From the NCBI GenBank assembly GCA_018432315.1, contig JAHDLB010000013.1:1-64000 (forward strand): a DNA stretch of 64,000 nt, written 5' to 3'. The DNA comes from Anaerolineae bacterium. GTDB lineage: Bacteria; Chloroflexota; Anaerolineae; Aggregatilineales; Aggregatilineaceae. Under the pieces are notes generated by a model. The model saw only the letters and a program-made list of their open reading frames with translations. It had not been told where the DNA came from and searched no databases. The translations under genes were made by a program, and so were the position numbers. This document shows, piece after piece, positions 32,724-41,850 of this stretch (within the stretch, counting starts at the first letter, position 1; each line of letters starts with the position of its first letter).

Positions 32724-32750
32724 CTAGCTGTTGGCGAACCTCGTCACCAT
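32724..32750 (-). CDS. Leader peptide of the ABC-F gene, 8 codons
   Basis: ATG at 32750-32748 to TAG at 32726-32724, coding MVTRFANS. A GGAAAGG ribosome-binding site precedes it at suitable spacing, which is better than that of the main gene. It lies about 65 bases after the predicted transcription start and 85 bases before the terminator hairpin. Short, well-initiated leader ORFs of this kind sense stalled ribosomes in erm and ABC-F regulation. Confidence 0.5.
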   Translation of the reverse strand: MVTRFANS

Positions 32751-32823
32751 GAAGGACCTTTCCACTCGACACGACGATGGACGGAGAGAAAACCGGCGCG
32801 CGGTTCCCGCCCCGACGTCTGGT

Positions 32824-32853
32824 ATTGTACTGGTTTCGGCGGGCGGCTGTCAA
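32824..32853 (-). promoter_or_regulatory. Promoter of the ABC-F leader transcript
   Basis: On the minus strand TTGACA (32853-32848) and TACAAT (32829-32824) with 18 bases between. Near-consensus, so transcription initiation is probably constitutive and control lies in the 285-base leader. Confidence 0.75.
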
Positions 32854-32869
32854 GCTTTTTCGCGTCCGG

Positions 32870-32898
32870 TTGACAACTGAGAATATACGTTCTATCTT
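32870..32898 (+). promoter_or_regulatory. Promoter of the NTF2-like gene
   Basis: TTGACA (32870-32875), 17 bases, TATCTT (32893-32898). It is divergent from the ABC-F promoter; their -35 boxes are only 16 bases apart, so the two may share a regulator or DNA-supercoiling effects. Confidence 0.6.
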
Positions 32899-32957
32899 TT
32901 TCACCGGTATTCGCTCTCCGAAACCCCTTCGTCCAGGCCCAGTGAGGGAGGCACACC

Positions 32958-33356
32958 ATGGTAAAAGTCATTGCAAGCCCCGATTGCGGCAACTCGCCCA
33001 AAAAACTGTTCCTGCAGCAGTTCAACATCGCACAGGCCGAAGGCAATATCGACCGGGTCGCGGCCAGCGTTCGCGACGACATCACGTGGGACGTCGTCGG
33101 CAACACGCGCATTGAGGGGAAAGCAGCTTATATCGAAGCGGTGGAGCAGATGAAAAGCCAGGCGAAAGACGAGTTAATCATCCACGCCATCATCACCCAC
33201 GGCAAGGAGGGTGCCGTGCACGGCGAATTCAGAATGAGCAGCGGCGCGCGGTATGCCTTCTGTGACGTCTACACGTTCGGCGGCGCGAAAGGGGACAGCC
33301 TGGCGTCCATCGTGTCGTACCTGATCGACATCAGCGAGGAAAGCGCACCCGCCTAG
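32958..33356 (+). CDS. SnoaL/NTF2-like protein
   Basis: A 132-residue single-domain protein with the alpha+beta cone fold of the NTF2 superfamily: helix KKLFLQQFNIAQAEGNIDRVAASVRDDITWDVVG (shortened), then RIEGKAAYIEAVEQM and strands HGEFRMSSGARYAFCDVYTFGG. This resembles SnoaL-type nuclear transport factor 2 proteins used as cyclases, isomerases or stress proteins. No catalytic residue can be assigned. AGGGAGG precedes the ATG by six bases. Divergent from the ABC-F gene. Confidence 0.75.
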   Translation: MVKVIASPDCGNSPKKLFLQQFNIAQAEGNIDRVAASVRDDITWDVVGNTRIEGKAAYIEAVEQMKSQAKDELIIHAIITHGKEGAVHGEFRMSSGARYAFCDVYTFGGAKGDSLASIVSYLIDISEESAPA

Positions 33357-33363
33357 CGCCGGA

Positions 33364-33828
33364 TCACTCCCCCAGCAGGGACGGCAGCAGCCGCGCCACG
33401 TCGTCGCGCCCGGCGAGGTTCATCACGAAGACGGTCCGGGGATACAGCGTTTCGAGCCGCGACGCGCCGGGATCGGGCGCGGCCCCCGGCGCGATGAAGA
33501 TCACCCGCGCGCCGCGCTCCACCATGAGCGACACGATCCCGACCGGTGACTCGGCGGACGCGTCACCGGCGAACACCAGGACGCGATGCGCCCCGATCTG
33601 CGCGCTGGCATACCCCGCGCGGTCCGGCGCGAGACCGCCCCAGCCGGACGCGCCCGGGGCCCCGGCCAGGATCACGCCCGCCGCGATCTGCTCCGGCGCG
33701 GAGGTGGCGCGGGGCGTGGGCGTCGCGGCGGCGGGCTCGTCGTCCGGGGCGGGCAGCGCCAGCAGCAGCACGACCAGCGGCAGGACGATCAGCGCCCCAA
33801 GGAGCGCGCGTTGGGCCAGTTTGCTCAC
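33364..33828 (-). CDS. Secreted protein of unknown function
   Basis: A 154-residue protein. A basic N-terminus and hydrophobic helix (residues 8-27, LLGALIVLPLVVLLLALPAP) suggest a signal anchor, then a Thr/Pro/Ala linker. The remaining 105 residues look like a small alpha/beta domain with alternating strands and helices (GVILAGAPG, HRVLVFAGDAS, RGARVIFIAPGA, RTVFVMNLAG). That layout recalls one lobe of a periplasmic-binding-protein fold, but it is too short for a full one. No family recognised. It convergently meets the NTF2-like gene with an 7-base gap. Confidence 0.55.
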   Translation of the reverse strand: MSKLAQRALLGALIVLPLVVLLLALPAPDDEPAAATPTPRATSAPEQIAAGVILAGAPGASGWGGLAPDRAGYASAQIGAHRVLVFAGDASAESPVGIVSLMVERGARVIFIAPGAAPDPGASRLETLYPRTVFVMNLAGRDDVARLLPSLLGE

Positions 33829-33934
33829 GGCGGCAGTTTTCCCCCACGCTCACGACGCTCACCCCGGTAAGATCGCAAAGGACACAGAGCTTTTCTTTTC
33901 GTCTCTCTCCGTGCTCCCTGTGGTGAAAAGGTCC

Positions 33935-36900
33935 TTAGAACCCGGCCAGCTCGCTCAGGTCGGCGCGCCCGCGCGCCAGCCCGGCGATGGCCTGCAGCAG
34001 GCCCAGGCGATTCTCGCGCACCTGGGGATCGTCGGCGTTGACCAGCACGGCCTCGAAAAAGCGCTGGATGACCGGCACCACCGGCTCGAACGCCGCCAGG
34101 AAGGCGTCGACGTTGCCGTCGCCGTCCAGGTGCGCGGCGGCGGCCTGGTAGGCGGCGTACAGCTCGCGCTCGGCCTCTTCGACGAACTTCGCGCTATCGA
34201 CCGGGTAGACGGTCGCCTCGGGCCGGGTGATGCGCACGCAGCGCGCGTAGTTGTCCAGGATCAGCGGCCAGTCCTCGCGCCGGACCCACGTCGCCAGCTC
34301 GGTCACGCCGCGCAGCGCCCGCAGCGGGCGGTCGCCCTGCTCGGCCAGCACGGCGGCGATCACGTCGTGCGGCCAGCCCTGCTCGTGCAGCCACACGTCC
34401 AGCCGCCCGACGATGAACGCAACCACGTCCCGCTGGACGTCCTCGCTCACCGGGACCGGCTGCGCCCCGGCCACGCAGGCCACCGCGCGCCCCAGGTCGA
34501 GATCGACCTCGCGCTCCAGCGCGATCTGGATCACGCCCAGCGCGGCGCGCCGCAGCGCGAACGGATCGGCGCTGGCAGTGGGCGCCAGCCCGGCGGCGAA
34601 CAGCCCAACGAGGCTGTCGAGCCGGTCGGTCAGCGCCAGCAGGATGCCGGGCCGCGACTCCGGCAGGCGGTCGCCCGCGCCACGCGGCAGCCAGTGCTCG
34701 AAGATCGCGTCGGCCACGGCGGGCGGCTCGCCCTGGTGCAGCGCGTAATAGCGTCCCATGACGCCTTGCAGCGAGGTCATTTCGACGACCATCTGCGTGG
34801 CGAGATCGGCCTTCGCCAGCGCGGCGGCGCGGCGGGCGGTCGCCGCATCCTCGCCGGACACGCCGAGCAGCGCGGCCATCTGGGGCACCAGCCCGGCGAC
34901 GCGCTCGTTTTTCTCGAGCATGGAGCCGAGCTTCTCCTGAAAGGTGAGCGTGCCCAGGCGCGGCAGGTAGCTTTCGAGCGGCTGCTGGATGTCCGCCTGG
35001 TAGAAATAGTCGGCGTCGGCAAAGCGGGCGCGGATCACGTGCTCGTTGCCGCCGATCACGACGTCGAGGTGCTCGGCGTCGCCATTGCGCACGGCGATGA
35101 AATACGGCAGCAGGTCGCCCGCGGTATCCTCGACCGGGAAATAACGCTGGTGCTTGCGCATCACGCCGATCAGCACTTCGCGCGGCAGCGACAGGTACTT
35201 GTCCTCGAACGCGCCGCGCAGGGCGGTCGGGCGCTCGACCAGGTTCGCCACCTCGTCCAACAGGTCGGGATCGTCGGGAATGCGCCCGCCGACCTCGTTC
35301 GCCAGGGCCATCGCTTCCTCGCGGATGGCGGCGCGGCGCGCGTCCACGTCCAGGATCACGCCCTGGCGGTCCATCTCCGCGAAGTACGACGCCGCGTCGC
35401 TGAGGGCGATCTCCGGCGAGCCGTAGGGCCGGATGCCGCGCGTGACGTTGCTGCTCTCCACGCCCGCGTAGGCGAAGGGGATCACGTAGTCGCCGATCAG
35501 CGCGACGATCCAGCGCAGCGGGCGCGAGAAGCTGGCGCCGCTGGCGTTCCAGCGCATCGACTTGCCGAACCTGATCGCGCCGACCAGATCGGGCAGCGCC
35601 TCGGCCAGCACGTCCGCGGTGGGGCGGCCTTCCTCGCGGACCCGCGCGACGACGTATTCGCCGCCATCCATCGCGCGCACGTCGAGATCGTCCACGCTGA
35701 CGCCCTTGCCGCGGGCGAAGCCTTCGGCGGCTTTGGTCGGCTTGCCGTCCGCGTCGAAGGCGCGCGCGGCGGGCGGCCCCTTGACCAGGGACTCCTGGTC
35801 GCGCTGGCGGGGCGCGGCGTCCTTGATGTGCGCCACCAACCGGCGCGGCGTGCCCATGATCGCGATCCCGGCGTGGTCGATGCGCAGATCGTCGCACAGG
35901 GCCGGGACCAAGTCGCCAAGCTGGGCGAGCGCGGCGGACAGGTCACCCGCGGGCAGTTCCTCGGTGCCCAGCTCGATCACGATGTCGGCGGGGCCCTCCG
36001 GCGCGCTTGCCGCCGGGCGGCGCGGGGCGGGCGCGGGCTGTGCCGCCCACCGGTCGAGGGCGTGCATCAGCGGATATTCCAGGTGTTCGCGCTGCTCGGA
36101 GTAGGCCAGCGCGATGCTGCGCGTCATGTCGCGCATCCGGCGGAAGTAGCCCGCGCGCTCGGTGACGCCGATCGCGCCGCGCGTGTCGAGCACGTTGAAC
36201 AAGTGGCTGCACTTGAGCACGTAATCGTAGGCCGGAGTGACGGCGCCCGCCGCCAGCGCGCGCTGGTATTCGCGCTCGTAGACGTCGAACGTCTGCCGGA
36301 GGCCGTCGACGTCCGCGATCTCGAAGTAGTAGCGGCAGTGCTCGATCTCCGGCTGGAGGCGCACGTCGCCGTAGGTGATCGCCTCATTCCAGTCGATGTC
36401 CCACACCGCGTTCTTGCCTTGCAGCGCCAGCACGATGCGCTCCAGCCCGTAGGTGATCTCGACGCTTACCGGGTCGAGCGTGATACCGCCGGCCTGCTGG
36501 AAGTAGGTGTACTGCGTGATCTCCTGCCCGTCGAGCCACACTTCCCAGCCCAGGCCCCACGCGCCCAGCGCCGGGGATTCCCAGTTGTCTTCCACGAAGC
36601 GGATGTCGTGCTCGCGCGGGTCGATGCCCAGCGCCTCCAGGCTCGCCAGGTAGATCTCCTGGGGATCGCCCGGATCGGGCTTGAGGATGACCTGGTACTG
36701 GTAAAAGTACTGCATCCGGTTGGGGTTCTCGCCGTAGCGGCCATCGTCGGGGCGGATGCTCGGCTCGACGTAGGCCACGCGCCACGGCTCCGGCCCCAGC
36801 ACGGAGAGCAGCGTGGCCGGGTTGCCGGTCCCGGCGCCGACCTGGACGTTGTGCGGCTGCCACATCACGCAGCCCTGGTCGATCCAGAACTGGTGGAGTT

Positions 36901-36937
36901 TCATGATCACGTCTTGAAAGGACAACGGTTTGGTCAT
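33935..36937 (-). CDS. glyQS: Glycyl-tRNA synthetase, fused alpha and beta subunits
   Basis: A 1000-residue single-chain enzyme that charges tRNA-Gly. Residues 1-300 are the catalytic alpha part ([25 protein letters not shown] shortened, [45 protein letters not shown] shortened). A Pro/Ala-rich joint near residues 310-325 leads to the beta part ([13 protein letters not shown], then [16 protein letters not shown], and the C-terminal anticodon-binding region with [12 protein letters not shown]). Most bacteria make these as two chains; the fused form is known in several phyla including Chlamydiae. TATAAT on this strand (36986-36981) leaves a leader of about 40 bases, too short for a T-box. Confidence 0.96.
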   Translation of the reverse strand: MTKPLSFQDVIMKLHQFWIDQGCVMWQPHNVQVGAGTGNPATLLSVLGPEPWRVAYVEPSIRPDDGRYGENPNRMQYFYQYQVILKPDPGDPQEIYLASLEALGIDPREHDIRFVEDNWESPALGAWGLGWEVWLDGQEITQYTYFQQAGGITLDPVSVEITYGLERIVLALQGKNAVWDIDWNEAITYGDVRLQPEIEHCRYYFEIADVDGLRQTFDVYEREYQRALAAGAVTPAYDYVLKCSHLFNVLDTRGAIGVTERAGYFRRMRDMTRSIALAYSEQREHLEYPLMHALDRWAAQPAPAPRRPAASAPEGPADIVIELGTEELPAGDLSAALAQLGDLVPALCDDLRIDHAGIAIMGTPRRLVAHIKDAAPRQRDQESLVKGPPAARAFDADGKPTKAAEGFARGKGVSVDDLDVRAMDGGEYVVARVREEGRPTADVLAEALPDLVGAIRFGKSMRWNASGASFSRPLRWIVALIGDYVIPFAYAGVESSNVTRGIRPYGSPEIALSDAASYFAEMDRQGVILDVDARRAAIREEAMALANEVGGRIPDDPDLLDEVANLVERPTALRGAFEDKYLSLPREVLIGVMRKHQRYFPVEDTAGDLLPYFIAVRNGDAEHLDVVIGGNEHVIRARFADADYFYQADIQQPLESYLPRLGTLTFQEKLGSMLEKNERVAGLVPQMAALLGVSGEDAATARRAAALAKADLATQMVVEMTSLQGVMGRYYALHQGEPPAVADAIFEHWLPRGAGDRLPESRPGILLALTDRLDSLVGLFAAGLAPTASADPFALRRAALGVIQIALEREVDLDLGRAVACVAGAQPVPVSEDVQRDVVAFIVGRLDVWLHEQGWPHDVIAAVLAEQGDRPLRALRGVTELATWVRREDWPLILDNYARCVRITRPEATVYPVDSAKFVEEAERELYAAYQAAAAHLDGDGNVDAFLAAFEPVVPVIQRFFEAVLVNADDPQVRENRLGLLQAIAGLARGRADLSELAGF

Positions 36938-37115
36938 CGGTCAGACCTCGGTTGAGTGCGTGTCGATTGGAAACGGGCGCATTATAACACAGGCGGCGGG
37001 GCGCGGTCGATTGGCAGCGTGCCCAAAACGCCCGGCCAAAAGGCGCGCGTTCCGCGGTTGTTTGCTATACTTGGCGATCCGTTTCGGCTTTTCGAGGATG
37101 ATCGCGACAGGACTC

Positions 37116-37559
37116 ATGATGACGACCGCAACCCCACTCTCCGACGAACAACGGCGCGCCCTGGTGATCGCCGCCCAGGCGGCCCGCGCGCAGGCATACG
37201 TCCCCTATTCGGAATACCCGGTCGGCGCGGCGCTGCTGACGGCGTCCGGCCAGGTGTTCACTGGCTGCAACATCGAGATCGCGTCCTTCGGCGCGACGTG
37301 CTGCGGCGAGCGCACCGCGGCCTTCAAGGCCGTCAGCGAGGGCGAGCGCGACTTCCGCGCGGTGGCCGTCGTCACCAGCAACGCCGCCGCCCCGTGCGGG
37401 ATCTGCCGGCAGGTGCTGTACGAATTCGGCCCCGACATGACCGTAATCCTGGCCGGCGACGACGGCGCGATCGCCTGGGAGGGCTCGCTGGCGGACCTGC
37501 TGCCGCTGGGGTTCGGCCCCAAGAAACTGGCCGAAGGACAGCGCGCCGCCCAAACCTGA
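37116..37559 (+). CDS. cdd: Cytidine deaminase
   Basis: A 147-residue zinc enzyme that deaminates cytidine and deoxycytidine. The substrate motif YVPYSEYPVGAALL, FTGCNIEIASFG, the zinc ligand and catalytic Glu in CCGERTAAFKA and the second ligand pair in PCGICRQVLYEF are all present. The first ligand site is C-G-E in place of the usual C-A-E. Length fits the homotetrameric short form. The ATG at 37116 is chosen; an in-frame ATG at 37098 has its GAGG directly adjacent. The stop overlaps the recO start. Confidence 0.93.
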   Translation: MMTTATPLSDEQRRALVIAAQAARAQAYVPYSEYPVGAALLTASGQVFTGCNIEIASFGATCCGERTAAFKAVSEGERDFRAVAVVTSNAAAPCGICRQVLYEFGPDMTVILAGDDGAIAWEGSLADLLPLGFGPKKLAEGQRAAQT

Positions 37560-38326
37560 TGCCCTCCCACGAACGCTCGTTTCGCACCCCCGCGGTGATC
37601 CTGCGCCGCCAGGACTTCGGCGAGGCCGACCGCCTGCTGGTCGTGCTCACGCCGGGGCATGGCAAGCTGCGCGCCATCGCCAAAGGCGCGCGCAAGCCCG
37701 CCGCCCGCAAGACCGGCCACGTGGAGCTGTTCGCCCTGGTGGATATGCTCATCTCGCGCGGGCGCGAGCTGCACATCGTGGCCCAGGCCGAAACCCGCGA
37801 GCCGTTCCTGCCGCTGCGCGAGGACCTGGTCCGCGGGACCTACGCCAACCACCTCGTCGAGCTGCTCGACCGCTTCACCGCCGACCAGGACACCGGGCGC
37901 GCCGAATTCGACCTGCTGGTGAGCGCGCTCGGCTGGCTGTGCACCGATGCCGATCCCCGGCTGGTCGCGCGCTATTACGAACTGGCGCTGCTGGCGCTGG
38001 CGGGATTCGCGCCCTCGCTGCACCAGTGCGCGGTCGGCCAGGAATCGCTCGAACCGCAGGACCAGTTCTTCAGCCCGCCCGACGGCGGCGCGATCTGCCC
38101 CGAGCACCGCGCCGGGCTGGAGCGCGGCACGCCGCTGAGCCTGAACGCGCTCAAGGCGCTGCGCTACATGCAAACGCGCCCGTGGGAAGCGGCCCGCGTG
38201 CTGAACCTGAACGGCCCGCTGCACCTGGAGCTGGAGCGCGTAATGCTGGCCTACATCACCTACATCCTCGAGCAGCGGCTGCAAAGCGTGGAATTCCTCA
38301 AGCGCCTGCGCCGCGAGGAACGCTAA
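37559..38326 (+). CDS. recO: DNA repair protein RecO
   Basis: A 255-residue recombination mediator that helps load RecA at gaps. The N-terminal OB fold opens with RTPAVILRRQDFGEADRLLVVLTPGHGKL (shortened) and KGARKPAARKTGHVELFALVDM. The C-terminal helical domain follows. The family zinc-finger region reads CAVGQESLE and ICPEH, so two of the four usual cysteines are replaced by Gly and His. The ATG overlaps the cdd stop (ATGA), so the genes are coupled. Confidence 0.93.
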   Translation: MPSHERSFRTPAVILRRQDFGEADRLLVVLTPGHGKLRAIAKGARKPAARKTGHVELFALVDMLISRGRELHIVAQAETREPFLPLREDLVRGTYANHLVELLDRFTADQDTGRAEFDLLVSALGWLCTDADPRLVARYYELALLALAGFAPSLHQCAVGQESLEPQDQFFSPPDGGAICPEHRAGLERGTPLSLNALKALRYMQTRPWEAARVLNLNGPLHLELERVMLAYITYILEQRLQSVEFLKRLRREER

Positions 38327-38342
38327 CCGGGGGATTCGCCCT

Positions 38343-38894
38343 ATGCCCACCATCGACACCGCGCGGCTGCGGCTGCGCCCCTTTTCGCCGGACGACGCGC
38401 CGGCCTACCACGCCGCGATCCTGAGCGACGCCGACGTGATGCGCTACCTGCCCGCGGGCGAGCCGCTGCCCGCCGCGCACACCGGCCCGGTCCTCGACCG
38501 CATTCGCGATCACTGGGCGCGGCACAACTTCGGCCTGTGGGCGGTGATCCACCGGGCGGACGACCGGCTGATCGGTCACTGCGGCCTGAACACGCTCCCC
38601 GAAGGGACCGCCGTCGAGGTCGGCTACGCGCTGGCGAAACCGTACTGGGGCCAGGGGCTGGCCGCCGAAGCGGCCCATGCCAGCCTGCGCTACGGGTTCG
38701 AAACGCTGGGGCTGGCGCGGATCATCGCGGTGGCGGTGCCCGCCAACACGGCCTCGCTGCGCGTCATGGAGAAGATCGGCATGGCGTACCAGGGGATCAT
38801 CCCCGCCTACGGGACCGAACTGCCGTGTTACGCGCTGGCGCGGGCGGCGTTCCGGCCCGGCGAGGCGCCGTACACCCTGCGCGACGAGGCATAG
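38343..38894 (+). CDS. RimJ/RimL-type GNAT acetyltransferase
   Basis: A 183-residue N-acetyltransferase. It starts with IDTARLRLRPFSPDDAPAYHAAI, the usual opening of RimJ/RimL-like enzymes, and has VEVGYALAKPYWGQGLAAEAAHASLRYGFE (shortened), in which the acetyl-CoA loop is WGQGLA. VPANTASLRVMEKIGM follows. Substrate may be a protein N-terminus or a small molecule. It is 16 bases after recO in the same direction. Confidence 0.88.
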   Translation: MPTIDTARLRLRPFSPDDAPAYHAAILSDADVMRYLPAGEPLPAAHTGPVLDRIRDHWARHNFGLWAVIHRADDRLIGHCGLNTLPEGTAVEVGYALAKPYWGQGLAAEAAHASLRYGFETLGLARIIAVAVPANTASLRVMEKIGMAYQGIIPAYGTELPCYALARAAFRPGEAPYTLRDEA

Positions 38895-38948
38895 ACCGCT
38901 GCTATAATCAATCGCAGAGCGCGGCGTTTAGTCACCGAGGGGAAGGCT

Positions 38949-39293
38949 ATGGAAATCCTGGAGATTCTACAGATCGCGGTCCTGGTCATCACGGCGGGCA
39001 TTGGCCTGATCGGCCTGACCGTGCCGGGATCGATCACTGGCTTCACCGGCCTGATGCCGGACGGCGTGCGGGGCGTGTCGGAGCTGCGGGGCATCTTCGG
39101 CGGGCTGTTCATCGGGCTGGGCGTGGCGCCGCTGGTGCTCGGCACTACGGAGGCGTACCAGGTCGTCGGGATCGGCTACCTGGCGATTGCCGCCGCCCGC
39201 GCCTTCTCGATCGTGTACGACCAGTCCTACGCCCGGTCGAACATCCTGAGCGTGATCTCGGAGATCGTCTTCGGGATCATTCTGATCGTGTGA
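38949..39293 (+). CDS. DUF4345-like small membrane protein
   Basis: A 114-residue protein with four hydrophobic helices (about residues 8-25, 47-64, 70-88, 97-113). Between helix 1 and 2 is the polar loop PDGVRGVSELRGIFGGLFIGLG, typical of DUF4345. Function is unknown. GAGGGGAAGG precedes the ATG, and a CTATAAT box (38901-38907) lies 40 bases upstream, so it may have its own promoter. Its 3' end overlaps the convergent nitrilase gene by 17 bases. Confidence 0.7.
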   Translation: MEILEILQIAVLVITAGIGLIGLTVPGSITGFTGLMPDGVRGVSELRGIFGGLFIGLGVAPLVLGTTEAYQVVGIGYLAIAAARAFSIVYDQSYARSNILSVISEIVFGIILIV

Positions 39294-40233
39294 CGGGCGG
39301 CGCGGGTTGCTCGTTGACCGTCAGCCGGAACACGTCGGGCCGCGCGTAGTGCCCGGCCACGTCGAAATCGAACCGGGCGCGCACGATCTCGCCCAGGTCC
39401 AGGTCGGCCAGCAGCATCCCTTCCTCGTCGTAGAGCGGCCCGGCCAGCACGTCGCCCATCGGTGAGACGATCGCGCTCCCGCCCCGGCACAGGATCTCCG
39501 GCTGATCGACCAGTTCCTCGATGCCCGGCAGGTCCGCCGGGACCATGCTCTTCGTCACGAACTGGTTGCAGCCCAGCACGAAACAGCGCCCCTCGCACGC
39601 GATATGGCGCAGCGTGGCCTGCCAGGAATCGCGCGAGTCCGCCGTGGGCGCGAGGTAGATCTCGACGCCCTTCGCGTACAGCGCCATGCGCGCCAGCGGC
39701 ATGTAGTTCTCCCAGCAGATCAGGCCGCCGATCGCGCCCAGCGGCGTGTCGAGCACGGTCAGTGTGCTGCCGTCGCCCTCGCCCCAGATCAGGCGCTCGC
39801 TGGCAGTCGGCTTGAGCTTGCGGTGCTTGCCCAACAGCCGCCCGTCCGGCCCAAAATACAGCAGCGTGCAGTAGAGCGTGCCCCGGCTGAACTGCGTATC
39901 GCGCTCGATCACGCCGGCGCACAGGGTGGCGTTCGCCGCGCGCGCCGCCTCGCCGAGCGCCTCGGTCGCCGGGCCGGGCACGTCCACCGCGTTGGCCCAG
40001 TACCGCTCCCACAGGCGGCGGCCCTCCGGGCGGCGGCTGCCCACCACAGCGCCAAAGCTGAACCCGCGCGGGTAGGCGGGGATGAACGCCTCCGGAAACA
40101 GGATCACCTGCGCGCCTTCGGCGGCGGCTTCTGCCGTCAGTCGGCACGTTTTCGCGACGGTCGCTTCGCGGTCGAACAGGACCGGGGCCGCCTGGACGAC
40201 GGCGACTTTGACGTGGGGCCGCGTATCAGTCAT
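39277..40233 (-). CDS. Nitrilase-family carbon-nitrogen hydrolase
   Basis: A 318-residue hydrolase. The Glu-Lys-Cys catalytic triad is visible in FPEAFIPAYPRG (Glu near 50), KHRKLKPTASER (Lys near 133) and GGLICWENYMPLARM (Cys near 168). These surroundings match branch 1 true nitrilases (R-C-O nitrile to acid and ammonia) better than amidases or N-carbamoylases. An ATG at 40233 with AGGCAATCC before it is chosen; the long frame upstream of it is a shadow of gatA. It is 17 bases downstream of gatA and likely co-transcribed. Confidence 0.88.
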   Translation of the reverse strand: MTDTRPHVKVAVVQAAPVLFDREATVAKTCRLTAEAAAEGAQVILFPEAFIPAYPRGFSFGAVVGSRRPEGRRLWERYWANAVDVPGPATEALGEAARAANATLCAGVIERDTQFSRGTLYCTLLYFGPDGRLLGKHRKLKPTASERLIWGEGDGSTLTVLDTPLGAIGGLICWENYMPLARMALYAKGVEIYLAPTADSRDSWQATLRHIACEGRCFVLGCNQFVTKSMVPADLPGIEELVDQPEILCRGGSAIVSPMGDVLAGPLYDEEGMLLADLDLGEIVRARFDFDVAGHYARPDVFRLTVNEQPAPPVTRSE

Positions 40234-40250
40234 AGGATTGCCTCCAACGG

Positions 40251-41702
40251 TCACAGCGCCGGGGCGCGGCGGTGCCAGCCGGTGACCTGCTGGTAGGCGT
40301 GCGCGGCGCGGAGCACGGTCGGCTCGTCGAAGGCCGCGCCGAGAAGCTGCATCCCCACCGGCAGGCCGGCCTCGTCCACGCCGCACGGGATGCTCGCCCC
40401 GGCGATGCCCGCCAAACTGGCCGGGAGCGTGAACACGTCCGACAGGTACATCTGCATCGGGTCGCCGGCCTTCTCGCCGATGCGGAAGGCGGTCGTCGGC
40501 GTGGTGGGCGCGACGATGACGTCCACGTCGCCAAACGCCCGGTCGAAATCCTGCTTGATCAGCGTGCGGACCTTCTGCGCCTTGAGGTAGTACGCGTCGT
40601 AGTAGCCCGCCGAGAGCGCGTACGTGCCGAGCATGATCCGCCGCTTGACCTCCGCGCCGAAGCCCTGGCCGCGCGTGGCCTTGTACGTCGGCCACAGGGC
40701 GCCCTGAGCGTGGCGCGGGCCGTAGCGCACGCCGTCGAAGCGGGCCAGGTTGGCCGACGCCTCCGCCGGGGCGATGATGTAATACACCGGCAGGCCGTAT
40801 TCCGTGTGCGGCAGGCTGATCTCGCGGATGTCCGCGCCCAGCGCCGCGAACTGGTCGATGGCGGCGCGGATCGCCTGCTCGACCGCCGGCTGCATCCCGT
40901 CGATGAAGACCTCGCGCGGGACGCCGATCCGCAGCCCGGCCACGTCCCCGGTGAGCGCGGCGGTGTAGTCCGGCACGGGCAGGTCCATGCTGGTGCTGTC
41001 GCGCGGATCGTGCCCGGCGATGACGCTCAGCAGCGCGGCCAAATCCTCCGCGCAGCGCCCGAATACGCCGATCTGGTCCAGCGACGAGGCGAACGCGATC
41101 AGCCCGTAGCGCGACACGCGCCCGTAGGACGGCTTGAGCGCGCACGTCCCGCAGAAGGCCGCCGGCTGGCGCACGCTGCCGCCGGTGTCGGTGCCCAGCG
41201 CGCCCAACGCCATCCGCGCGGCGACGGCGGCGGCGCTCCCGCCGCTGCTGCCCCCCGGCACGCGGTCGAGATCCCACGGGTTGTGAGTCACGCCGTAGCC
41301 GGAATTCTCGGTCGAGGAGCCCATCGCGAACTCGTCGGTGTTCGTCTTGCCGAGCATGACCGCCCCCGCGTCGAACAGCTTCTGCACGGCGGTGCCGGTA
41401 TACGGCGGCAGGAAACCTTCGAGGATGCGCGAGCCGCACGTGGTCGGGACGCCCTCGGTCGCCAGCACATCCTTGATCGCCAGCGGGATGCCCAGCAGCG
41501 GCGAGTCCTTCCCGGCGGCGCGGCGGCGATCGGCTCCCGCGGCGGCGTCCAGCGCCCGCTCCGCCGTCACGGTCAGGAAGGCGTGCAGGGCCGGCTCCAA
41601 CGCCCGGATGCGATCGAGGTGGGCCTGGGTCAGCTCGACGGCGGTGATCTCCCCGGCGCGGAGCTTGCGCTGGGCTTCGGTCAGCGTCAGATCGGTGAGC
41701 AT
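40251..41702 (-). CDS. gatA: Aspartyl/glutamyl-tRNA amidotransferase subunit A
   Basis: A 483-residue amidase-signature enzyme. The Ser-cisSer-Lys triad is present: Lys in PLAIKDVL, Ser-Ser in [13 protein letters not shown], catalytic Ser in [15 protein letters not shown]. The adjoining [23 protein letters not shown] (shortened) and [16 protein letters not shown] segments are typical of true GatA, which releases ammonia from glutamine for Gln-tRNA or Asn-tRNA formation. gatB and gatC are not adjacent. It leads an operon with the nitrilase gene, so a role in amide metabolism is an alternative. Confidence 0.9.
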   Translation of the reverse strand: MLTDLTLTEAQRKLRAGEITAVELTQAHLDRIRALEPALHAFLTVTAERALDAAAGADRRRAAGKDSPLLGIPLAIKDVLATEGVPTTCGSRILEGFLPPYTGTAVQKLFDAGAVMLGKTNTDEFAMGSSTENSGYGVTHNPWDLDRVPGGSSGGSAAAVAARMALGALGTDTGGSVRQPAAFCGTCALKPSYGRVSRYGLIAFASSLDQIGVFGRCAEDLAALLSVIAGHDPRDSTSMDLPVPDYTAALTGDVAGLRIGVPREVFIDGMQPAVEQAIRAAIDQFAALGADIREISLPHTEYGLPVYYIIAPAEASANLARFDGVRYGPRHAQGALWPTYKATRGQGFGAEVKRRIMLGTYALSAGYYDAYYLKAQKVRTLIKQDFDRAFGDVDVIVAPTTPTTAFRIGEKAGDPMQMYLSDVFTLPASLAGIAGASIPCGVDEAGLPVGMQLLGAAFDEPTVLRAAHAYQQVTGWHRRAPAL

Positions 41703-41794
41703 CGGGCAGTTTTCCCCCTGTGATTGTCGCGGGTAGACCGGGGGCGAGTATACCACACGCGGCGGGATTCACACCGGGCGGTGCGCCGAATCAA

Positions 41795-41821
41795 AAGACC
41801 TCCCGGCGTGCGGGAGGTCTT
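41795..41821 (-). terminator. Intrinsic terminator after osmC
   Basis: AAGACCTCCCG (41795-41805) and CGGGAGGTCTT (41811-41821), an 11-bp perfect stem with a 5-base loop. On the minus strand it is followed by TTGATTCG after a TTTT overlap. It ends the osmC transcript before gatA. Confidence 0.85.
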
Positions 41822-41850
41822 CGCGGTGAGCCCGAACCGGGCGCGACCGG

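Noticed and set aside
33494-36955. A 1153-codon open frame on the plus strand
   Set aside because: Antisense to glyQS, which has all expected synthetase motifs. The protein has no recognisable domain and a skewed composition.
36938-37000. T-box riboswitch for glyQS
   Set aside because: The -10 box lies about 40 bases from the start codon, far too short for a T-box, and no specifier or AGGGUGGNACCGCG motif is present.
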